Shown here one piece after another: positions 57,702 through 64,000 of a DNA stretch of 64,000 bases; position 1 is the stretch's first letter, and each line of letters begins with the position of its first letter. The stretch comes from Thermohalobaculum sp951813525. Lineage in GTDB: Bacteria > Pseudomonadota > Alphaproteobacteria > Rhodobacterales > Rhodobacteraceae. A program made the position numbers and the translations under genes. The notes beneath the pieces were generated by a model. The model saw nothing but the letters and a program-made list of their open reading frames with translations, searched no databases and had not been told where the DNA came from. The stretch covers positions 2,108,001 to 2,172,000 of the forward strand of contig CATOTJ020000002.1 in assembly GCA_951813525.2 (NCBI GenBank), given 5' to 3'.

Positions 57702-60146
57702 CTAAACCTTTGTGCGCTCGGATTTCGGATCGTATATCGGGCGCAGGCTCGCCTCGGCCATGACGCGCACCCCGGCGACTTCGATCTCATAGCTCGACGC
57801 TGTCACCTGGTCTGCGCTTTCCCCAGCACAGGGCACATAGCCCATGCCGATCGCGGCGCCCAGATGGTGCCCATAATTGCCCGAGGTCAGATAGCCGACC
57901 ATCTCGCCATCGCGGATGATGGGTTCGTGGTGGTAGAGCAGCGGTTCCGGATCGGTCAGGCGGAACTGGACCATGCGATTGGCCAGACCTTCCTCCTTTT
58001 TGCGCAGAACCGCGTCGCGCCCGATGAATTCGGGTTTGGATGTGCGCGCTGCGAAGCCGAGGCCTGCCTCCAAAACGTGGTCCTCGCAGGTGATGTCGTG
58101 GCCGAAATGGCGGAAGGCCTTCTCGATCCGGCAACTGTCCATGGTGTGCATCCCGACCATTTTTAACCCATGACCTGCGCCCGCTTCTTCAAGCGTCTCG
58201 AACACATGACCGGCCTGATCGGTGGGCATATAGATCTCCCACCCCAGCTCGCCGACATAGGTGACGCGGTGCGCGCGGGCCGAGCCAAGCCCGATTTCGA
58301 TCTCGTGCGCCCAGCCGAACGGGTGATTTGCGTTCGTCCAGTCATGGGGCGAGCACGCAGACAGGACCTCGCGTGCCTTTGGCCCCATCACGGCCAGACA
58401 CCCTTCGCCCGCGGTCACATCGGTATAGGTCACGCGCTCTTCGCCGGTATGCCGGGCCAGCCAATCCATCTCGGCGCGCAGCGTCGCCGCCGGGGTCACG
58501 ATCAGATAGCGGTCGGCAGCAAGGCGGGTAACGGTAACATCGGCCTCGATCCCGCCGCGCCCGTTCAAAAACTGGGTGTAGACGATCTTGCCGACGGGCA
58601 CAGACATCTCGGCGCCGCAGATCCGGTTCAGTACCGTTTCCGCATCCGTGCCCTGAACCAGAATTTTACCGAAGGACGACATATCGTACATGCCGACGCC
58701 GGTACGGATCGCATTGTGCTCCGCAGCCCCGTTCTCGAACCAGTTCTGGCGCTTCCAGGTATATGCGTATTCCGGCTTCTGCTCCGGATTTGCGAACCAG
58801 TTCGGACGTTCCCATCCCGCTGCCTCGCCAAAACAGGCGCCGCGGGCCTTCAGGTGTTCATGGAAGGGCGAGCGGCGCACACCGCGCGCAGTTTCGAACT
58901 GGCGATACGGGAAGTGGTCGGCATAAAGCAGGCCCAGGCTCTCGCTGACCCGGTCTTTCAAATACCGGCGGTTGCGCTGGAAGGGCTGCACCCGGCGGAT
59001 ATCGACATCCGACAGGTCAAAGGGCGGTTCGCCATCTTCGATCCATTGCGCCAGCGCGAACCCGGCCCCGCCGGACGAGACGATCCCGATCGAGTTATAG
59101 CCCGCCGCGACCCACATGCCCTTCAGTTCGGGATGCTGGCCCAGGTAATACCGGTCATCGGGCGTGAACGATTCCGGTCCATTAAAGAACGTATGGATCC
59201 CGGCCTCGCCCAGCATCGGAAGTCGGTTGATCCCCATCTCCAAAATCGGCTCGAAATGGTCGATATCTTCGGGCAGCTGGTCGAACTCGAACGCTTCCGG
59301 GATGCCATCCATCCCCCAGGGCTTGGCATTCGGCTCGAACGCGCCAAGCATCATCTTACCGGCGTCTTCCTTGTAGTAGGCACACTCGTCCGGCACGCGC
59401 AGCACCGGCACCTGCGCCAGTCCCTGGATCGGCTCTGTGACGATGTAGAAATGCTCGCACGCATGCAAAGGCACGTTGCAACTGGCCAGTTGACCGATCT
59501 CGCGCGCCCACATGCCGCCGCAGTTGATGACAACGTCCGCCGCGATGTGACCCTGCTCGGCACCGCGCGCCCAGGACACGCCCGTAACGCGGCCATCCGA
59601 TTGCGCGATCGTGGTGACTTTCACGCCTTCCTCGATCTGCGCGCCTTGCTGGCGCGCGCCCTTTGCCAGTGCGTGCGCGATATTCGCCGGATCGCACTGC
59701 CCGTCCAGCGGCAAGTGGACAGCACCGACCACACCGTCGATATTGAGATGCGGGTAAAGGTTCAGCGCCTCGGACGGGGTAATCTCGTTCACCTCGACGC
59801 CAAAGGCCCGGGCCAATGACGCCGTGCGCAGGATCTCCTCGTGCCGCTCCGGCGTCAGGGCGACCGTGATCGACCCGTTCTGCTTCATGCCGGTGGCAAC
59901 GCCCGTCTCCTCCTCCAGCTTCACATAAAGCTGGGCGGAATACCGTGCGAGGCGGGTCATGTTTTGCGATTGGCGCAACTGCCCGATCAACCCGGCAGCG
60001 TGCCAGGTCGTGCCACAGGTCAACTGCTTGCGTTCCAGCAGGACGACATCTTTCCAGCCCAACTTGGTCAGGTGATAGGCGACCGAGCAGCCGGAAACGC
60101 CGCCGCCGATGATGACGGCACGCGCATGGGTCGGTAGGTTGGCCAT
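57702..60146 (-). CDS. Dimethylglycine-dehydrogenase-like FAD/GcvT protein
   Basis: An 814-residue two-part enzyme. The N-terminal DAO domain begins HARAVIIGGGVSGCSVAYHL and holds CGTTWHAAGL, where the His is the covalent FAD attachment in dimethylglycine dehydrogenase. The C-terminal half (about 400 onward) is a GcvT-type folate domain with MYDMSSFGKILVQG, NGRGGIEADVTVTRLA, GELGWEIYMPTDQAGHVFET and AFRHFGHDITCEDHVLEAGL. It would demethylate dimethylglycine or sarcosine-like substrates and pass the C1 unit to tetrahydrofolate. The ATG at 60146 gives MANLPTHARAV. It is near two methyltransferases and a second such enzyme. Confidence 0.92.
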   Translation of the reverse strand: MANLPTHARAVIIGGGVSGCSVAYHLTKLGWKDVVLLERKQLTCGTTWHAAGLIGQLRQSQNMTRLARYSAQLYVKLEEETGVATGMKQNGSITVALTPERHEEILRTASLARAFGVEVNEITPSEALNLYPHLNIDGVVGAVHLPLDGQCDPANIAHALAKGARQQGAQIEEGVKVTTIAQSDGRVTGVSWARGAEQGHIAADVVINCGGMWAREIGQLASCNVPLHACEHFYIVTEPIQGLAQVPVLRVPDECAYYKEDAGKMMLGAFEPNAKPWGMDGIPEAFEFDQLPEDIDHFEPILEMGINRLPMLGEAGIHTFFNGPESFTPDDRYYLGQHPELKGMWVAAGYNSIGIVSSGGAGFALAQWIEDGEPPFDLSDVDIRRVQPFQRNRRYLKDRVSESLGLLYADHFPYRQFETARGVRRSPFHEHLKARGACFGEAAGWERPNWFANPEQKPEYAYTWKRQNWFENGAAEHNAIRTGVGMYDMSSFGKILVQGTDAETVLNRICGAEMSVPVGKIVYTQFLNGRGGIEADVTVTRLAADRYLIVTPAATLRAEMDWLARHTGEERVTYTDVTAGEGCLAVMGPKAREVLSACSPHDWTNANHPFGWAHEIEIGLGSARAHRVTYVGELGWEIYMPTDQAGHVFETLEEAGAGHGLKMVGMHTMDSCRIEKAFRHFGHDITCEDHVLEAGLGFAARTSKPEFIGRDAVLRKKEEGLANRMVQFRLTDPEPLLYHHEPIIRDGEMVGYLTSGNYGHHLGAAIGMGYVPCAGESADQVTASSYEIEVAGVRVMAEASLRPIYDPKSERTKV

Positions 60147-60265
60147 TCTCTCTCTCCGTGTCGTAAGGATGGTGTTGATATCCATCCTACGGGTCTGTCG
60201 TACTGGCCGGGTCTAAGCGCCCGGTCCTTGCGGGGGGTGGCGGAATGGGCAGGCCCCATCCCGGA

Positions 60266-60742
60266 TCAGCTTTGTGTTTTGAACCAGTGTTCCTGCATTG
60301 CGGCGAACCGCGCCATATAGTCCGCGCGCAACTGTTTTTCGGTGGCGCCGACATCGTAGGCCGGTGTTGTCAGCGACTTGACTGAAACCACGTCGATCAC
60401 GACGAAACCACTGGACCGGGCCATGAGGCCATCGCCAAAAAGTTCGATCCAGCGGGGGCGCAGTTCTGCCGCCGTCTCGGTGTTCGCAGGGTGGAAGGTC
60501 GCGTTGCCGCGGAACCGCGCGCCTTTGCGCGCGAACACATCGACCATCGCCACCTGAACGCGGTTGTCCTGTTCGATATTCGCCATCGATTGCGGCGAGC
60601 GGAGTTCGGCAAACGCGATGCGGTCGCCATCCAATGCCTGGAACGTGCCTTTGGGCGAGACGTTCGGCCCTTCAGGGCTCATCGTCGCCAGATCGCCGAG
60701 GCGCCATTCGTTGACGAATTCCTGTAAGGTGCGGGTAATCAT
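60266..60742 (-). CDS. Pyridoxamine 5'-phosphate oxidase-like flavoprotein
   Basis: A 158-residue PNPOx-like split-barrel protein. It has NEWRLGDLATMSPEGPNVSP near the start, IAFAELRSPQSMANIEQDNR and VAMVDVFARKGARFRG. Such proteins bind FMN or F420 and may reduce a small substrate, but they are not the real PNP oxidase. The ATG at 60742 overlaps the stop of the following homocysteine methyltransferase gene by 4 bp (ATGA), so it is the last gene of that transcript. It may act in the same pathway. Confidence 0.85.
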   Translation of the reverse strand: MITRTLQEFVNEWRLGDLATMSPEGPNVSPKGTFQALDGDRIAFAELRSPQSMANIEQDNRVQVAMVDVFARKGARFRGNATFHPANTETAAELRPRWIELFGDGLMARSSGFVVIDVVSVKSLTTPAYDVGATEKQLRADYMARFAAMQEHWFKTQS

Positions 60743-61665
60743 GCGGCTCTCCCAATTGTCCGGTGGCCAGCTTCCGCCAATTTCCTTGATATTTCGGCAA
60801 TATGCGCCGGATCGGTTTCGCAGCACCCGCCGATGATCGTTGCCCCTGCCGCGATCCAGTCCAAGGCGCGGGCGGCATAGTCATCTGGTGAAAGGTCGTG
60901 GCGTTTGCCCAGGACATCCACCGTTTCGCCCGGCGCAAAGTCGGACGTGATCGGCGTGAACGCATTGGCATAGCCGCCAAAACGGCGGTCCTGCCCGGCC
61001 AGGGCAGGCAAGCCCGCGTCGATTGCTTCGGGCAAGCAGCAATTGAAGAGATATGCCGAGACATCCAGCCCGTCGAGTGCTGCGATCGCTTCACCAACGG
61101 TCTCGCCGCTGCGCAGCCGTGCGACACCGTCGGCGCCCGGCTGATCCGCAAGGGTCCAGGACACCCAGACCGGCTTGCCATGACCCGACGCCGCGGTCGC
61201 CGCAGCTTTGGCTTCGGCAGCCGTCGACATCGTCTCGCAGATGAACAGGTCCACATGCGGGGCCGTAAACTCAACAATCTGGCGGTAATCGGCCAGGTTC
61301 GTCTCGAAGGCCTCGACGATGTCCGGCCGATAGGACCAGTTCAGCGGCGGCAGCGATGCTGCGATGTCGGCCTCGACACCCACTGTCTTGCGCGCCGCGT
61401 GCGCCAGTTCGATGGCGCGGCCCGCCCATTCTTCATAGTCCGCCCGGTCCCGGTTGCCGTTGGCATCGGTGCAGGTGCGCGGCGTCGTCACATATGTGTT
61501 CAGTGTGATGACGCGCGCACCGGCGCGAAGATAGTCCTGATGCAACGCCTGAACCAAATGGGGTTCGTGGCGCATGACCTTGTCGCCCCAATCTGGGTGC
61601 GGCGGTTGCGCCGAGCGGTTGACCAGTTCCTGGCCCATGCCGCCATCCATCAGCGTGATTTCCAT
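60739..61665 (-). CDS. Homocysteine S-methyltransferase family protein (copy 1)
   Basis: A 308-residue zinc-dependent TIM-barrel methyltransferase that transfers a methyl group to homocysteine, as betaine- or S-methylmethionine-dependent enzymes do. It starts MEITLMDGGMGQELVNRSAQ. Zinc ligands are in VFNCC-like LFNCCLPEAI (near residue 215) and GGCCETDPAHI (near 288). LGWTYRPD-like text and HVDLFICETMSTAAEAKAA are seen. It is about 60% like the neighbour copy by eye in the motifs. The donor could be betaine from the adjacent demethylation genes. The stop overlaps the PNPOx-like start. Confidence 0.9.
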   Translation of the reverse strand: MEITLMDGGMGQELVNRSAQPPHPDWGDKVMRHEPHLVQALHQDYLRAGARVITLNTYVTTPRTCTDANGNRDRADYEEWAGRAIELAHAARKTVGVEADIAASLPPLNWSYRPDIVEAFETNLADYRQIVEFTAPHVDLFICETMSTAAEAKAAATAASGHGKPVWVSWTLADQPGADGVARLRSGETVGEAIAALDGLDVSAYLFNCCLPEAIDAGLPALAGQDRRFGGYANAFTPITSDFAPGETVDVLGKRHDLSPDDYAARALDWIAAGATIIGGCCETDPAHIAEISRKLAEAGHRTIGRAA

Positions 61666-61674
61666 CGAACGCTC

Positions 61675-62589
61675 CTATACGGCGGTGATGCGGTGGCCAT
61701 CGCCATTTAGCCGCCTCGCGATTTCGGCAATATGGGCAGGCCCGGTTTCGCAGCAACCGCCGACGATTGTGGCGCCGCTGTCGACCCAGTTTACAACGCG
61801 CTCGGCATAGGCGGTCGGGTCCAAGTCGGTTCGGGCCTGCAAAATATCGACCGTCTCGCCCAGCACGAACTGCTGCGGGATCGGTTGAAACCCATTCGCA
61901 TAACCGCCGAACGGGCGCCCGTCGGTTGCCAGATCTGCCAGACCGGCTGCAATTGCCTCGGGCGGACAACAGTTGAAGAGGATCGCCTCGACCGGCAGCC
62001 CCTCCAACGCCGAAAGCGCCTGGGCAATCGTTTCGCCTGATCGCAAACGCGGCTTGCCGTTATCATCCAGTTGTTCGTTCAGCGACCATGCCACCCAGAC
62101 CGGTTTGCCGGTTTCCGTGGCCGCAACGGCGGCCGCCCTGGCTTCTTCGGCCTTCGACATCGTTTCGCACAGGAACAGGTCCACATGCGGCGCCTCAACC
62201 TCGGCGATCCGGCGGTACTCGGCCAGCAATGTGTCATAGCCGGGCAGCAATTCAGGATGATACGACCCGACCAATGGCGGCAGACAACCGGCAAGCCGGG
62301 CGTCCTGGTCAACGCGATCCCGGGCAGCCGAGGCCAGATCGATGCCGCGTTGCTGCAAGGGCTTGAACTGCTCGGGGTTGCCGAAATTTTCCAGGCGCGT
62401 CGGCGTGCTGGAATAGGTGTTCAGCGTGATGACCTTTGCCCCCGCACGCAGGTATTCTTCGTGAACTGACTGGACCAGATCCGGCTCGTTCATCATCACC
62501 CGCGCACCCCATTGCGGATGCGCCGCTTCCTTGGACCGGTGGGTCAGTTCCTGACCCATGCCGCCGTCCAGCAGAATTATGTCGCCCAT
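61675..62589 (-). CDS. Homocysteine S-methyltransferase family protein (copy 2)
   Basis: A 304-residue paralog of the adjacent gene, starting MGDIILLDGGMGQELTHRSK. Zinc ligands are ILFNCCPPEAI and GGCCETGPAHI, and VDLFLCETMSKAEEARAAAV matches the other copy. The two genes are in tandem with 9 bp between them, the second copy most likely from an old duplication. Differences such as PLVGSYHPELLPGYDT against YRPDIVEAFETN suggest different substrates. The ATG at 62589 was chosen for the family start. Confidence 0.9.
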   Translation of the reverse strand: MGDIILLDGGMGQELTHRSKEAAHPQWGARVMMNEPDLVQSVHEEYLRAGAKVITLNTYSSTPTRLENFGNPEQFKPLQQRGIDLASAARDRVDQDARLAGCLPPLVGSYHPELLPGYDTLLAEYRRIAEVEAPHVDLFLCETMSKAEEARAAAVAATETGKPVWVAWSLNEQLDDNGKPRLRSGETIAQALSALEGLPVEAILFNCCPPEAIAAGLADLATDGRPFGGYANGFQPIPQQFVLGETVDILQARTDLDPTAYAERVVNWVDSGATIVGGCCETGPAHIAEIARRLNGDGHRITAV

Positions 62590-62674
62590 CGCTTCGGTCC
62601 TTGGTTCTTGGTTCTTGGTGTTCATCGCGGAGTTCAAGTGATTAACCAAGACCCCTCACCCTTCAGCAGTGCCC

Positions 62675-62698
62675 TGGCGGCCGCCCGGACGGCCGCCA
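62675..62698. terminator. Hairpin after the partial dimethylglycine dehydrogenase
   Basis: TGGCGGCCG-CCCGGA-CGGCCGCCA is a perfect 9-bp stem with a 6-base loop just after the stop of the partial gene and before the methyltransferase start. A T-run is absent. It may separate the transcripts or shield the upstream mRNA. Confidence 0.55.
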
Positions 62699-62707
62699 AA
62701 GCCAAAT

Positions 62708-64000
62708 TTAAGCCCGCAATCTTTCGTTCTGCGGGTCCCACAGCGGTTGATCGGGCTGGACCACGGCGCGGCAGCGCTGGCCGAAGATTTCGACCTCCAG
62801 CTCGGTTCCCGGCTCGGTACAGTCGGCGCGCACCGTCCCCAGGGCGATCGAGGCATCGACCCGGTATCCCCAGTTGCCGGATGTCGTCTCGCCCACGACT
62901 TCGCCGTTACGCCAAACCGTCGACATATAGGGCGCATCGGCATCGCCTGCTTCGACGATCAAGGTCACGAACCGCTTGCTGACGCCTTGCTGTTTTTGCG
63001 ACAGGATCGCCGCCTTGCCGGGAAAGTCTTGCGGCTTGTCCAGCTTGACGAACCGGTCCAGCCCGCCTTCCAGCATGGTGTAATCGGTCGAGAGATCGCC
63101 CTTCCAGGCGCGATAGCCCTTTTCGATGCGCAGACTGTCCAGCGCGAACATGCCGAAGGGCTTGAGGCCCAGCGGCTGGCCTGCCGCCATCAGCGCGTCC
63201 CAGATTGCGGGCGTGTCTGCGACCATCGAGTGGATTTCCCACCCCAATTCCCCGGCAAAGGAAACGCGGACCAGTTGAACGTGCTTTCCGGCGATCTGAG
63301 CTGGCTGATGCGTCAGCCAGGGCGCCGACAGATCGGCATCGGTGATCGCCGACAGCACATCCCGCGATTTCGGGCCGGTCACGATCTGGCACGAGAACGC
63401 CTCGGTCATGTCGCGCAGGGACACGCCGCCGGGCTTGGACTTCTCCAGCCATTCACGGTCATGCCATTCGGCGGTTGCCGCCGTGATCAACATGAATTTG
63501 TCGTCCTCCAGCCGCATCAGCGACATCTCGGTCACGATCCGGCCCTTGTCGTCGGCAAAGTATCCCAGGCCGATCCGTCCGGTTTTGGGCAGGGCGCCGG
63601 TGATCGTGCTGCGCAGCCACTCTGCGGTGCCTTCGCCTTCGACCATGAATCGGCTGAAGCCCGGCAAATCCAGTACGCCGCAGGCATCGCGGACAGCTTC
63701 GCATTCCGCGCGCACCCTCGGCGCCCACGGACCCGAGCGCGACCAGGTCTGGGTTGCCTCTTCCGATATGTCGTCGCCCTCTTCGGCATACCAGAGCGCG
63801 CGTTCCCAACCGTTGAACGCGCCCATCTGACCACCCAGTGCGAGAACCTTGTCGTGAACCGGGCCCAGTCGCTTGTCGCGGCCCGCGGGCCAGGCGTGGT
63901 GGGGGAAGTGCATGGCGTATTCGTGGCCATAGACCTCCATCCCCTTGGCGATGGCATAGTCCTGATCGCAAAATCCGGTAAACCGGCGCGGATCGCAGGC
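62708..64000 (-). CDS. Second dimethylglycine-dehydrogenase-like protein (5' end outside window)
   Basis: The frame is open through the right window end, so only the C-terminal part (about 430 residues) is seen. It begins inside CDPRRFTGFCDQDYAIAKGM, the end of the FAD domain, then shows GPWAPRVRAECEAVRDACGV, VLDLPGFSRFMVEGEG and the GcvT folate domain with GELGWEIHSMVADTPAIWDA and LEGGLDRFVKLDKPQDFPGK. Its ending is VVQPDQPLWDPQNERLRA. It is similar in layout to the complete enzyme at 57.7-60.1 kb. Both may demethylate different steps of the betaine series. Confidence 0.88.
   Translation of the reverse strand, partial: ACDPRRFTGFCDQDYAIAKGMEVYGHEYAMHFPHHAWPAGRDKRLGPVHDKVLALGGQMGAFNGWERALWYAEEGDDISEEATQTWSRSGPWAPRVRAECEAVRDACGVLDLPGFSRFMVEGEGTAEWLRSTITGALPKTGRIGLGYFADDKGRIVTEMSLMRLEDDKFMLITAATAEWHDREWLEKSKPGGVSLRDMTEAFSCQIVTGPKSRDVLSAITDADLSAPWLTHQPAQIAGKHVQLVRVSFAGELGWEIHSMVADTPAIWDALMAAGQPLGLKPFGMFALDSLRIEKGYRAWKGDLSTDYTMLEGGLDRFVKLDKPQDFPGKAAILSQKQQGVSKRFVTLIVEAGDADAPYMSTVWRNGEVVGETTSGNWGYRVDASIALGTVRADCTEPGTELEVEIFGQRCRAVVQPDQPLWDPQNERLRA

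Noticed and set aside
58170..59819. Long plus-strand open frame opposite the dimethylglycine-dehydrogenase-like gene
   Set aside because: The minus-strand gene has covalent FAD and GcvT motifs; this frame is a shadow.

Overview
The window is GC-rich DNA of an alphaproteobacterium, most likely Rhodobacterales (Roseobacter-like). The basis is mixed. The iscR, cysteine desulfurase, sufB order, leuD overlapping an endonuclease/phosphatase gene, the porin type, TRAP and dipeptide-type transporters and dimethylglycine-dehydrogenase-like genes are familiar in that group. No rRNA or tRNA gene was seen, so the placement is inferred.

Layout. 0.1-3.8 kb: Fe-S cluster assembly genes (sufB, cysteine desulfurase, iscR), read leftwards from a promoter that carries an IscR-like box. 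3.8-7.6 kb: two alpha/beta hydrolases, a small secreted protein and an intact IS30-family element with perfect ends. 7.7-10.5 kb: a large cytoplasmic-type formate dehydrogenase alpha subunit without partner subunits. 10.5-20.5 kb: housekeeping and mixed genes (TetR regulator and divergent lipoprotein, FkbM methyltransferase, endonuclease-like protein, leuD, porin, GMC oxidoreductase, thioredoxin-fold protein, isochorismatase-like hydrolase). 20.7-22.0 kb: a broken mini-cytochrome next to an IS5/IS427-type element. 22.2-25.4 kb: a nitroreductase and a two-gene module I cannot assign. 25.7-32.4 kb: a catabolic run with a Rieske oxygenase, a flavin reductase fused to a LysR-type ligand domain, RidA, amidohydrolase, DUF1028 protein and an FAD oxidase, several of them overlapping by 4 bp. 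32.5-41.0 kb, leftwards: a lone SdhB-like protein, a copper chaperone, nicotinamidase and a complete Dpp/Opp-type ABC importer. 41.2-46.8 kb, rightwards: amidohydrolase, CobW-like GTPase, HpcH aldolase and TRAP membrane subunits. 46.9-53.9 kb, leftwards: a respiratory Tat-exported formate dehydrogenase operon with TorD-type chaperone, small Tat protein, alpha, beta and cytochrome b subunits, ending in a WD40-cytochrome c fusion. 54.1-57.6 kb: a decarboxylase/PEP-mutase-family pair and an orphan cysteine-rich protein. 57.7-64 kb, leftwards: two dimethylglycine-dehydrogenase-like proteins (one cut by the window end), two tandem homocysteine methyltransferases and a pyridoxamine-oxidase-like protein.

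A possible common theme is one-carbon metabolism. Demethylation of betaine-type compounds in the last cluster would give C1 units that end as formate, and two unrelated-looking formate dehydrogenases could oxidise it, one in the cytoplasm and one at the membrane. This is inferred from family knowledge. The best candidates for something undescribed are the two-gene unknown module (22.9-25.4 kb), the orphan cysteine-rich protein (56.7-57.6 kb), the flavin reductase-LysR fusion (28.2 kb) and the WD40-cytochrome c protein closing the formate dehydrogenase operon.
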